From the NCBI RefSeq assembly GCF_010389155.1, contig NC_057763.1, positions 10,664,649-10,728,648 on the forward strand: 64,000 nt of DNA, written 5' to 3'. The translations under genes were made by a program, and so were the position numbers. The notes beneath the pieces were generated by a model. It made no database searches. It saw only the letters and a program-made list of their open reading frames with translations, and was not told where the DNA came from. The DNA comes from Erigeron canadensis. Lineage: Eukaryota; Streptophyta; Magnoliopsida; Asterales; Asteraceae. Positions 49,694 through 60,821 of the stretch are shown here, one piece after another (the stretch's first letter is position 1; the number at the start of each line of letters is the position of its first letter).

Positions 49694-52405
49694 TGTAACA
49701 TCCCAAATCTTATTTTCATCTTCTTTGACTTGTGTGTTGGTCAACATGCTTCGGGTCACTTCATATGCGTCTTTTAATGTGCTAGTATTTAATTTGTGAC
49801 ATATAAGCATGATTAATTATGATATTCAATATGTGTCTAAATATGATTATTTTATGGTGAGTATCGTAATTATGTGTGCTATATATATACTTATGTGTTT
49901 AGTAATTAAAAAAAAATTAATGATGATTAATAATGAAACTCTAGTATATTGTTGTTACAAATATACATCCATATGCCGCCATGTTAGTCGTGAATGAGTT
50001 GGCCCAAGTAGTAATTAAATTAAGTATATTGATTAGCATGTGATGGGCCAGTAATTAAAGAAGATACGTAAATGAAAGTTTAAGGATGCATGGGCCGACT
50101 TTGTTTCGTAAGATAAGGATAAATAGAAAACAATTTTAGACCTACAAATCATTCACGCTACAAAAGATATTAGGGTTCTTTTATGTGCTCCGTAAACCAA
50201 AAAACAGGACTTTTATAGCTGTTACTTGAACGTCCATGTTGTGGTATTGATCAGCCCTTGTGAGTCACCCTCGCGAGTGTGGATAACGTATTCGAATATT
50301 GTGCGGCCGTTTAATCAACTCTTGCTAATATTCAGGTAACATTGATTTTCTATAATTGTTGTCAATTTGATCGTTAATTGTACATTGATGTAAAGTCGGA
50401 AAAACTAAAATGGGGATAGAGAATGGGAAGGCTCTTTCGAGAGATATAGCAGTACTCAATGAAGAATTATGTTTTGTGAATGGCTAATGAAGTGTCAGTT
50501 ATCCTAACAGCCAATGAACAGAAAAAATAGTTGTTTAAGTCATGAGTCAATTTTAATGCAGAATTAATACTCCAATATTATATATGATATAATATGTGTG
50601 TTATATAATAGATGGATTTTAACTGTGTCATTTATGGATATAGCAACATTAATAAGAGTGTCAAATTTTAGTTCTACGTGAATGCACACGAGCTTCCATG
50701 AAATTGGATTTAATTGAAAAATCATGTAGGCATTTGTTATTACTAGTGAATTACTTAATAAAGAATCGTCATGATTTAAGTAAATAACTATCTGTACATG
50801 TATACACATGAGCTACTGCAAATGAGTATATCACATTTTAAATATCCTTACGTGATTGAAAACGGACTAGCATAAGATGCAGAAGGTTTATATTTAGAAT
50901 TCATGAAGGCATATATATAGCATAAGTATATAATGAGTCCATTTAATTTATGGGTTATGACCATAATATCATTATGTTAGACGTGTTCGATTTATTTAGC
51001 ATATGAATTTAGCGTCTTTGTGTATAAAATTGTTCAAGTGTTTGGGCATTCGAGAAGGAAAGAGTTAAGATAGTTTACCAAACTATCTAAGGTAAGATAA
51101 CATCTTTTATCACATGAGGGACAACAAAACATAGTTTTCATAAGTTAACTTCCTCAAATAAATGTTTGTATGCTTGTATGTACTCGGGAATGTATGGGAG
51201 GTTTATATGGGAATGATTATGTTATCATTGATGATGAATGGTAAGCTTACACATGCTATGATGATATGTTGTTATTATGTTATAACGATATGAGGATATG
51301 ATGTTAATATGTGATGATGATATGTTGATGCATATATGTCATATGATTGATTGCATGGCTTGAACACCTAGTCACTAGACTTCTATAGGTTTTCCATGGC
51401 ACGTGCACGATTAAGGGCCCTAAAGTAAAGAAAAATGTATGTGATTAGTTTAGATGAAAGTGTAGCCTAAGCTAATATAATAAAAAAGTCTCGAGCATAT
51501 GTAAAGTCTTGTGTTAAGCTTAACCCATGCTAGTTCTTCGGAGCTAGTGTGTACGTGGTCACGTGGTATGAGAATCTAGATACCTCCCCGTGGCATAGTT
51601 ATGTTTCCTTAACGACAACGATGGACCACCGTAAGGTCTACCCATCAAGTCGGGTGTGAGGATCCCATGTAAGGTCTTATGGTCGCCTACTCACAACCCC
51701 ACATTCCTACGTATGTGTGACTTATGTCACATAGCCTCTGTCTAGGCAAAAGATAAGAAATAAAGTAAGTAAGGAAAGATGAAAAGTAAAGCTTTATGAT
51801 ATTAGGCACATTTAGGTCTACGGTGAATTCCTAATGTGTTAACTTACGTATGTTGCTTAAATGTTGTTGATATGATTTGCTAATGTATGATATGATAGAC
51901 ACCATACTAATGTGGTGATCTTAACATGCCATGACGAATATGTGATATTAACAATTATAAAATGTTTTTGTTAATATGTAATGAATTGGCAATGTTTTCA
52001 TAAATTCATGTTATCTTACTTAGCTTTTAAAGCTAACACTTGCTCTTTTGAAAAACGTTGTTCCCTCAGGTTAAGCAGCTTGAGCTAGTGAATCACTTAG
52101 CTTGGTGAGGCGGGTAGTTGCTATGAAGTAGATATTTAGTTTTCCCGCTTAGTCATTTATGTTAGCCTTATGATGATTGCCTACTTTTAATATGACTTAT
52201 GTATTGTTTACGTTGGCATTTATCTTGGTGCCAAATCTGGATTATCTTATACTATTTTAATGATATGAATGATGTAACACCACTTTTATAAATGAACTAT
52301 CCATTAAGGGTTAGTTATGTTTTAAGGATTCTGTTTTCCGCATTTTTAAATGCCATCAGGCAAAAGTCATTTGAAAATCCAGATTTTAAAATGACGGGTG
52401 TTACA
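49694..52405 (+). mobile_element. Tekay-type Gypsy LTR (2.7 kb)
   Basis: Starts TGTAACATCCCAAATC and ends GACGGGTGTTACA, the inverted TGTAACA(T/C)CC ends of Tekay/Del LTRs. Contains a Tekay-like 3' block ending GTTCCCTCAGG (about 52059). No primer-binding site follows it and a remnant of internal 3' sequence precedes it, so it reads as a 3' LTR of a mostly deleted element. It interrupts the Tat accessory ORF at 52406. The 5-bp flanks GAATT and GTTAG do not match, in line with a deletion. Confidence 0.78.
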
Positions 52406-53496
52406 GTTAGTGTGTCCAAGATTAGGAGTGTGAAACTGAGAATGCTCCACCGAATGATTGTTACTTTCTTGGTACAGCGGTCCACTCACTGGGACAAGGC
52501 ATACCAAACTGATTTATGGTTGATTAAGCTGTTTTCGGAGGGGGCACCCAGGAGGTTTACTTTGGCCCCCATAGTTGTGCTTGATAGGATGTGTAATCAC
52601 TCCGACTCGGAGTTGGTTTTGGGGCACTTCATCACCCAGATCTACAGGAGGATGGGTATTTTTGACACGGATGAGTGCCAAACAGATCTATCTCCTCAGG
52701 TTTTTCAGGAGACTTATACTGAGGGCGAGTTGGTGAGGGGAAAATAGTGAAGAAGATGACGAAGAATGAGAGTTCGAGGTTGCTGGATAATACTGGGGTT
52801 ATTGTTGCGCCACCTCCAGTTGTGGAGGCGCTCGAGGATGTGGAGATGGCGGATGCTCCGCAGGAGCCACCGAGGAGGCGGGGTCCGGTAGGTATTGATT
52901 TGACCTCATTGAGCACCCAGCTCCAACAGATATATGAGGGGCAGCAGGCCAGCCGCCAGGCATTTGATGACTATCAGGGGCGTATGGATCAGGAGGTGAC
53001 ATGGTTAGGGTTGCAGCAGGCCCATACAAACTACACTCTTGACTATTACCAGCCGATGTGGCAAGCCTAGTATACAGGGATGGAGTTTGTGGGGCCTGAC
53101 CCGATTCCACCTTTCAGCTCACCACCTATCCGTGTTCCACCTTATCGACAGGATGGCGGTTCTTTCTTCTTCACGCCATCCCAGATGTCCCCACGGCCCC
53201 ATGACTTGGGAGGATCTCCCCGAGGGCCGGTTCAGTTTGTTCGATATACGGGTGGTGATGCTGGGATTTCCTCGTCTATGCCTAGTTTCTTTGCAGGTAC
53301 CAGCTCTGGGTTCGCTGATTTTGCTGGAGGCTCGGGAGGATTTGCTGGTGGTGGTTCTGAAACAGGCAGATGATCAGCCAGGAGGCGGTATGGCGGTTCA
53401 GGTTCAGGACGCACGCCAGAGCAGGCCACTAACTGGGTGGATGATCTCTTTGGCCCGCCTGGTACTCCTTATGGCTATCACGGGCAGCAGCACTGA
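52406..53496 (+). pseudogene. Tat-type Gypsy accessory ORF
   Basis: Open to 52747 with a globular part (THWDKAYQTDLWLIKLFSEG, FTLAPIVVLDRMCNH, VLGHFITQIYRRMGIF). After a frame change it continues acidic (VVEALEDVEMADAPQ) and helical (LSTQLQQIYEGQQASRQAFD), then, past a TAG at 53068, into a Pro/Gly/Ser-rich tail ending ...WVDDLFGPPGTPYGYHG at TGA 53494. A further in-frame TGA lies at 53371. ORFs of this layout occur between pol and the 3' LTR in Tat/Athila-group elements. No enzyme motif is seen. The 5' part was cut off by the Tekay LTR. Confidence 0.62.
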
Positions 53497-55982
53497 TGAC
53501 AGTGATGATGATGACCTCCATCCGGTACCGTGGGATGGGGTCATTTGTTGATTGATATTCACTCATTTTAGCAGATGGATGACTGTACTTGATACATTAT
53601 TTTCTATTTTTTCTCTTTATTTCTATTGGTATCCACCCTACGAGGTGATGAAACATTGTATTTGGTTTTTTTTCTTTTTTCTTTTGGTTTGTTGCATGAA
53701 CAGTAGAATAAGGTTATGCTTTGAACTATTATGGTTTGCTTTGATGCAATATGAGCAGGTTGTTATAGTTGATGGCTAAAGCGCAACTCAAGTACGGGGG
53801 GAACCCCTTGGATTCTCTTCTCATCTATTCTATGGCATCAATGTGTTGATTGTGTGATGGTATGCGTATGCTGGCAGTAAGTTCAGCGCCATATTTGTTA
53901 TTGCTATGTTTGATGCACACACAACTCTCGCACCTTCCGTTTTGGTACAAGTTGTTTATCCCGCCAACCAAAGTGTCCTTCCTACTTCGGAAGTGCCATT
54001 TGTGACACAGGGTCGATAACTTGTTTCAAAACAGAATGTGTCCTTATTCCGGTATGTGCTCTTATTTTTCTATGTTGCTTACACCTATTTACTTTTGGTT
54101 GACCGAATATGGATATTGAGGGCATTGTCCATCTTAAGTGTGGGGGGTGGCAAATAGGCTTAAGCCACCGGGTTTATCACTTTTGTTGTTTTCCCATTGA
54201 GATTTCTATCTGTTTTGTTGATGTGTCCCTCTGGTAGGCCTTTAGATTCTATCTAGGGGTATGAGTTTCTATTTTTGATCTCTTAACTGTGATGTGCATG
54301 TTTAAAACTGGTGATATCAATTTGGCGAAACAATAGAAGTTGATATGATTTTTAAAACTTGAGTTGAACTTGTCCTTGTGGTAAACTGCTTTTGACACTT
54401 AATTGATTACTTATTAAGAAATTTTACTACAAAATGTTTAGTGTGTTCTGAACGGTTGTTTGGCTAGTCCTTTGGGATTGATAACATTACTTGCATACTC
54501 ATATATATCCAAAAACACCCAATTGTGAGATTTCATCATTTCATATATAGTATGTCAAGTGACGGTTTTGGTTTGTTTGCTTCATAAATACGTCCCTCTC
54601 TTAGGCTCTTGGATTTATTCGGGAGTAAGGGTTTTCATTTTGATGCCCTGCACTAGGATGTGCGTGTTTGAGGTATTTCTAAGCCATTTCCGAGTTCTTT
54701 TCTTGATAAGAGTATACCGGTGATGTGTTGACTCTAGAACTTGGCCTGGTGATCGTGACGAGTACATTGGATGACGAATTGACATTTAGGTTTGACCATA
54801 CTTTTTATTTCTTTCTTTTCACTTTTCTTTTGTATATCCATATCCCTTATACATATACTTGTCTATATTCACACAATTTTCTTTTCTTGTATAACTTAGC
54901 AATATATACACATATACATCACTTTAACTTACCTTTCCATTGTATAAATCCACCTATTCATGTAAACTTCACCTAATTATATCGATAGTCTAATCTGGGG
55001 GTCCATTGATTGTCATTGGTTTGTTTGGATAGTTTGGGAGAGCTTCAGTGAGTTGATTTGTGGAATATTCTTGTCTATGAGAATATGTAAATGGGTTAAG
55101 TTATTGAAGATTGTCTTGGATTGTTCAAACAAGGAAAGTGAAGTATTATAGGCATGTTTATAGTTGTAAGAGGGTATCTACTAGTAGAGTAAAAATGGTT
55201 CAAAAAGAATAAAAAGAATTGAAAAACAGAAAAATTAAAAAAAAAAGAAAAAAAGAAAAGAAAGAACTTGGGCTACTAGTAGGTATTTCTCATTTTTAAA
55301 TGTCTTGAAAGTTGTTGTATCACTATTATGGAAGATTTGGTTGATAGTAAGTTGTTTGAAGTTGATACACCAAAATGGTGTTGGGCTTGCTTGGTACTTT
55401 GGAGGTGTTCGCGGGATAGCATCTTATGAACCAGTGGTTTGTTGGCAATCAATTGTATGGGTTGATTAGACTATTTTGTTCATATTTAATATAACTTATA
55501 CTATAAATTCTTACCTTTCACTTTCAACCAATAAATTTCCCATATTCTATTTTACATATCCCTTATACATAACCTTAGTTTAACTAAATAACCACCCTTA
55601 ATGCCTATTTTGACGATGTACTTGATCCTTGTGCCTTAATGGTGGAGTGACGATCCTAGTTCAAGCCTATGGTAAAAGAGTATACATCACGACTGAGCTA
55701 TGAGTGATTCTTCATATATTCAACCCCGAAAGTAAGTTTGTTGGAGTAGAATGATATTGATAGGATTGTTTGTTTTCATTTATGATTAGTTGATTATCGT
55801 GGCTTGCGGATTGTTCAGGTATTGTCAAACATTTCGAGTTTTCATTTAAGATTAAAACTGCTTCACCCACTTTTTGTCATTTGACATGCTTGGTGTTGCT
55901 TCTTTTTGATACTGGTCACTTGTTTGATTGTCAAGGAATGCTTTACTTAAAGTTCGGATTTGCTTGAGGACAAGCAATGCTC
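53497..55982 (+). other. Tat internal 3' region with PPT-like G runs
   Basis: No ORF. Contains PPT-like strings AAGTACGGGGGGAAC (about 53789) and TTAAGTGTGGGGGGTGG (about 54132) before the true tract at 55983. A degenerate direct repeat (TCCCTCT..TAGGC..TT.GATT and onward) occurs at 54223-54310 and 54591-54680. Confidence 0.6.
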
Positions 55983-55997
55983 AAGTGTGGGGGGATT
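55983..55997 (+). other. Polypurine tract of the Tat element
   Basis: AAGTGTGGGGGGAT directly before the LTR start TGATGTG; AAGTGTGGGGG is the usual Tat/Retand tract. Confidence 0.88.
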
Positions 55998-56259
55998 TGA
56001 TGTGACTAACTTATACCCATTACCCACAACATTATTGGCCATTTTATTATGTGTTTTAAGTCGTTTTCGTATGCTTTTGGCGCATTTATGGGGTTTGTTA
56101 GTGTTTTTAGGCTCTAAACAGGTTACGCGTTTGATTGGTGCATTCTTGGAAGACTTATTGGCCCAGAAGTGATTTATAATATTGAGAGTTGATTCGAGTT
56201 GAAGAAACGACGAGTTAACCAAGTTCAAGATCAAAAGGAAGAATTTTTACACAAGCGAT

Positions 56260-56527
56260 GACTGCGCCGCAATGGAGGGAGGCTATGCCCACTGCGCCGC
56301 AGCCAAATCCCACGACATATTATTGAACTAACCCCACTGTGGCGTAGTGGGGATGGCGATGAAGAGACTTCGCCGCAGTCTAGGAGGCAAGAAACCAAGA
56401 CGTGGAATCAGACTGCGCCGCAGTGGAGGGTTCGTAAGCCCACTGCGCCGCAGTCACCTTGAAGTCAAAGTCAAACAAGACTCACTGCGCCGCAGTGAGG
56501 GAAGACAAAGCCCACTGCGCCGCAGTG
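56260..56527. repeat. Palindrome array CACTGCGCCGCAGTG x8 in Tat LTR
   Basis: Copies start at 56260, 56290, 56335, 56366, 56411, 56441, 56483 and 56513, four of them with mismatches in the arms or core. Spacing alternates about 30 and 45 (30, 45, 31, 45, 30, 42, 30). Within most pairs the spacer starts with GAGGG and ends with GCCC, so each pair is itself a larger inverted repeat. The array ends 52 bp before a TATA box. Confidence 0.93.
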
Positions 56528-56578
56528 GGAACACGGGGTCTGAAAGAATGGATCGGTTTTGCATTAGATTTTCAGAGA

Positions 56579-56588
56579 GTATATAAGC
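56579..56588 (+). promoter_or_regulatory. TATA box of the Tat LTR
   Basis: GTATATAAGC, 53 bp after the last palindrome; it marks the U3/R region of the LTR. Confidence 0.7.
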
Positions 56589-57676
56589 AAAAACCCTAGT
56601 TCAAAAATAGGGGATCAAAAATCTTTCTAGGAGCTGTTCTACAAGGGTTTTTCAATCTCCAATCAAGATAATTTCTTAGGAGGATTCGTTGAAGATTCAC
56701 GGGCACCCATCTAGATCGTATCTACTTACTTTCTTGCAATTTATTTTTTATCAAACGATTGATACATCATGTTTCTCTTCTATTTTAATTATTATTGTGG
56801 ATTGATCATGAGTGGCTAAACGTTTAATCATCCACCTTGATGAAACAAGACGGATAATGTGATTGCAATATATTTAATTCAAAAGAGTTTATTTAATTAT
56901 CTTTGTTTTGTGATCTTGATGAGTTTAATTCTTTTTATTAATTAATTTTGATATTGGTTGCATATAATTCTTCGTTGGTGGTACTAGTTGAATGTGTATG
57001 TGATTTTAAAACGGTTACTTGTCTATGAGTAATTATCACTAGTTCATGGTATGATAGTGAATATCATTTTAAGAAAAGATTAATTTTGTCAACGTTATTG
57101 TCACATAGGTTCAATTGATAATTTGATAGTCAATAAAACTGATTGTTGGAAGAATTGTCTTTGTTTTGGTGGTACCGGCTTGGGTAATTTAACTAACAGT
57201 TAGGTGATTCGGTATTTTGTACACGGTTCGTGGTACCACGTGAGCACCTTAATCTTGTCACGATTATCTTTAAACTCTAGAGAATTTGTTCTTAATTAAA
57301 TGCAATCACATTTGAAGTCGAGGGAAGTCATGGTGGATGACTTTTATTATATTGTCTGAAGTTCTTTACAAATTTATGCAATTATTTTGCAAACCAATTT
57401 TACTTTAATTGTCAAGAGGATTTTTAAAGCAACACCCGTTTTCCAAACCATTTCATAAGCAACTAGTCATTTCCAATCCCTGAGAATGAACTCAGACTTA
57501 TCTCTTAACTATATTGCAAACGATCGGGTCCACTGCCCGTGAGTGCGTAGTAGTGAGTTTTTAGGTAGTTTAAGCATTATAAATTTAAAGCTCGATTTTG
57601 CACATCAGTAGTCTTTAGGAGTAAAGGTACTCTAATCAACCTTAGAATAAACATGCTTAGTCAGATACATGCAATA

Positions 57677-57975
57677 GGTTCTAGAAGAAGCAATTACTAC
57701 TGAAGAGATCAAATATAGCAAATGAGTAAACTTAAATGTCCTATTAAACAGTCATTTCTCTTGTAGTAACGACTTCCCCATTAAAACATTATTATATTTT
57801 TGTGTTGCATTTTCTGACTTTCCATGTTGAGAAGGTCCTAGAAGGAACAGTTACTACAGAAGAGATCGGATATAGCAAATGAGTAAACTTAAATGCCATA
57901 TTGAATAATCATTTTTCTTGTAGTAACAACTCCCCCTTATACCATTATTCTATTTTTGTGTTGCATTTTCTGAAT
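57677..57975. repeat. 157-bp tandem duplication
   Basis: Two copies (57677-57833 and 57834-57975) share long blocks, such as GAGATC..ATATAGCAAATGAGTAAAC and TTTTTGTGTTGCATTTTCTG, with scattered changes. No coding role is seen. Confidence 0.88.
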
Positions 57976-58566
57976 AAGTTGGTTCTTGAGAGATAAAAAC
58001 TAAGGGTTTCTCATTTCAGTTAACTGGACTAGAAATTCAAAACGTAATCGATCAAAGGCCTTATTGTAAACATCATATGTAACTCATCATTGCATATTCA
58101 TCATTGGATAACATTAATAATTAGCTTAATAATCATGTCATCACAATTGATTTATTAACAAGCATAAAATAAAGTAACACTTTATATACACTCATTTTTC
58201 TCAAAGTTGTTCCTTTATAAATAAATTATAAATCAACATTCATGAGACTTGCACTATGATTTACAAAGATGAAAACTGATAAAGAAGTACGATAACCCAC
58301 TATGTTATCTAATGAAAATGTGCCCAGAACTCAGTCACCAATAACCAATGTAACATGATCTTCCTTGACTGTGTTCTCTGCACAAAAGATATGCACCTAG
58401 TTGCTGAACGGTACCCAAGCCTCAGTAGACTTGAATTTACTGTCCTTATCTTTCACTGAGACATTTGTCCAATATCCATCACTATTTATTGGAGTCTTGG
58501 ATTTTGAAGTCTGTCTCTTGTTTTTCATTCAAGTTGAGTACAGAACAGTCTCATACTCACTTTTCT

Positions 58567-58617
<51 letters not shown>

Positions 58618-58796
58618 TTAATAATAATATATTTATTGGGATTAATTTTGCTATTTCCAGAGAAATGTGGCCAGATAATATCTCGACTTCTCACTAACTT
58701 CTTGTAAATCCTACGAATTTTTAATGATAATAATAATAATAATAATAATCCTTTATAAAACCTCTTCAAAAGCCTAATATATATATATATATATAT
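57976..58796. other. Spacer with (TAA)n microsatellites
   Basis: Trinucleotide run (AAT)n at about 58569-58627 and a shorter one at 58729-58750. A short minus-strand open stretch (TNVSVKDKDSKFKSTEAWVPF-like, about 58412-58480) could be a fragment of a gene, but I do not recognise it. Confidence 0.5.
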
Positions 58797-59006
58797 ATAG
58801 GGAAAATGATCCGTACTACAGACTTTATCTAAGCTTAGGTACTGCCACTTTTATATAAAGTTACAAATTAAACATTTGAATTTTATAAACATACATAGCC
58901 CCCCCCCCTCCCTGATTTTTACATAACCTCCCCTGATCTTTACATAATCTCCTCCTGCTTTACCTATGATAGGAACTGCATGTTTTACCTAACATTTTCC
59001 CATATA
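58797..59006. mobile_element. Small MITE with poly-C run, second copy
   Basis: Bounded by (TA)n tracts. Starts GGGAAAATGATCCGTAC and ends ...ACATTTTCCC. Holds TCTAAGCTTAGGTACTG and a C-rich run (about 58901-58914) followed by CTGATTTTTAC, as in the copy at 37588-37806. Confidence 0.65.
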
Positions 59007-59039
59007 TATATATATATATATATAGGGGTTATGTATTGT

Positions 59040-59212
59040 AAAACAAGTATTAAAGTAAAACAAATAAGACAAGATCTTGACATTTAGATCATGGTTAGAT
59101 TGATGCACAAAGATTTACGAAACAATTGATACGCGATGATTTTCATGATGCAAGGTGATTTTCAGTAAAGAGAAACCTATTATTTTATTTGTTTTCCTTT
59201 AATACTTGTTTT
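59040..59212. mobile_element. MITE copy 2 (AAGTATTAA ends)
   Basis: Inverted ends AAAACAAGTATTAAAG and TAAAACAAATAA against their complements, about 25 bp. The body aligns along its length with 44037-44223. Directly adjoins the right (TA)n of the previous MITE. Confidence 0.82.
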
Positions 59213-60000
59213 ATTTTACGTAAAATTTATATATATAATAATTAAAGAAACATAGTGATAAAATAAAATAGAGCTTTCAAAAAGTTAAAATAATAAATAT
59301 TTTTTTTTGACGCGTACGGGTATACAATTGCAAGTCATCAAATTTCATTTAACTTTGGTTTATGTTTATCTTAGCAATATATGTTACCAAGTATGGGGTT
59401 ACACGATTTACAATACATGATTAATAAGGGTGTATTTTGACAAATTATATAAAATATAAGTATTAATATTGTCATTTAGTTAAGATTTTTTTCCTTATTT
59501 GTAAAGGGTGCTAGGGACATTCGCGGAGTCCATGCCTTCCGTACCACCGAAAGGTCGTTCTTCGGCGGATCCTGCTTCTAAACATAAGAGATAGGGAAAT
59601 AATTAAATTTGATCTAATGGTCATAAATCAATGATAAAATTCATTTAATAGTTCTTATTTATTTAGGAATGAATTTAGCATCTGAACTTGTAGATGTATC
59701 AAAAGAGCCATAAATTGTTATTGTACTCGTATCAGACTACGTACGCTACTTTTTTCAAACTCCCATTTACATATGGGAAGTGATATCCGTACCATCTCTT
59801 TTGATTAACTTACCTTATTGTACAGTTTTTAAAGCATACTGTACAAGCTTTTAATACATGATATTGAAAGAAATGGTACCATTATCATTTCCCTTTACAT
59901 ATTACAACCTATTTAATTTTTTTTTTCGTATGAACAGTAGCTATTTGGCATTATCTGCTGTTTTAATTTAAATATCTATTCTGTCAAATAAAAAACAAAC
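59213..60000. other. Spacer without recognised features
   Basis: AT-rich. Near 59520-59575 a short GC-richer stretch (CTTCCGTACCACCGAAAGG) stands out, but I cannot assign it. Confidence 0.35.
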
Positions 60001-60055
60001 GTGATACTTGTCAAGTGGTGGAAGGTCCCCGGTTCCCGGTTCGAAACCCCTCGCT
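60001..60055 (+). mobile_element. tRNA-like SINE head
   Basis: B box GGTTCGAAACCC (60038-60049) with an A-box-like TCAAGTGGTGGAAGG (60011-60025) just upstream. Spacing is shorter than in a tRNA. It is followed by a T-rich tract of about 480 bp. Confidence 0.45.
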
Positions 60056-60530
60056 GCCCAATTTTTTTTTTTTTTTTTGGTTTTTTCACTTTGCCCCCTT
60101 CTTTTTCCTTTTTTCTTTTCTGTCCCCTCCTTTTTTTTCTTTTCCTTTTATGCCCTTTTGTTTTTTTTTTTTTAATTTATTTTACCCCCTAACCTTATAT
60201 AATTTGTGTTTTTTATAACATTTTTTTATACATTTTCCTACACTTTACATTTTGTTCTTTTATAACCTTTTAAAATGCTATATCTTATTCAAATGTTCTA
60301 CAAGTATAATTTGTTTTTTTTTTTATCTTATTCCTTTTCATCTTTTTTCTTTTTGTTGCATTATATATTTGTTTTTATTTTTAAACATTTGGTTTTATAC
60401 CTTTTTTACATGTAATATTTGGTTTTCAATAACTTTTTCATTTAGTTTTCGTATTGTCTTTTGTTTTTTTGTTCTATTTTTTATTTTTTTGTTTTTAGTA
60501 TATTCCTTTTGGGTTTTCTTTTCCAAACAC
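60056..60530 (+). repeat. Pyrimidine (T-rich) low-complexity tract
   Basis: Almost pure T with C, including T(18) and TTTTCCTTTT runs. ORFs across it are Phe-rich artefacts. Confidence 0.85.
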
Positions 60531-60539
60531 TTGGTTATC

Positions 60540-60567
60540 CCCGGCCAGCGGCCGGGTATAACACTAG
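60540..60567 (+). mobile_element. Helitron-like 3' terminus
   Basis: Perfect hairpin CCCGGCC-AGC-GGCCGGG (60540-60556), then TATAACA and CTAG (60564-60567), the layout of Helitron 3' ends. The base after CTAG is G rather than the usual T, and no 5' TC end was located. Confidence 0.5.
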
Positions 60568-60821
60568 GTCTATGTATAAAGTATTTCCAAATTTATATGT
60601 ATATGTATCTAATATAATATATTTCGAATTTATTAATTACATATTTATAGCTAACTATATTTCAAAATAGAAGGACTAATGTTCTGCAAACTAAATAATA
60701 AATTTGGTAACAATATAATTATTTTGATCTAAGGGGTTGTAACTAAAAGTTAAAATTCATCCAATGTTTCTTATTTGTTTAGGAATGAATTTAGGACCTT
60801 GTTATATATATATATATTGGT

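Larger units (their letters stand above)
55998..57607 (+). mobile_element. Tat-type Gypsy 3' LTR (1610 bp)
   Basis: Inverted ends TGATGTG...CACATCA, preceded by a polypurine tract. Order inside: palindrome array (56260-56527), TATA box GTATATAAGC (56579-56588), copies of CGTTGGTGGTACC (56973 and degenerate at 57168 and 57228), then GATCGGGTCCACTGCCCGTGAG (near 57521), a block found in reverse in the LTRs at 24155 and 61526. An Arg-rich ORF over the array is a by-product of the repeats. Confidence 0.9.

Noticed and set aside
56260..56527. CRISPR-like array (short palindromic repeats with spacers)
   Set aside because: Plant nuclear DNA; repeats are 15 bp inside an LTR, with unequal alternating spacers and mismatched copies. 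No cas genes.
56347..56586. 79-codon Arg-rich ORF with repeated LRRS
   Set aside because: It is the translation of the palindrome array in the Tat LTR. The repeats and spacing explain it, and no start context or homologue is known to me.
58401..58707. ORFs with poly-Asn or poly-Ile
   Set aside because: Translations of the (AAT)n microsatellite.
60001..60670. Phe-rich ORFs
   Set aside because: Translations of a T-rich low-complexity tract.
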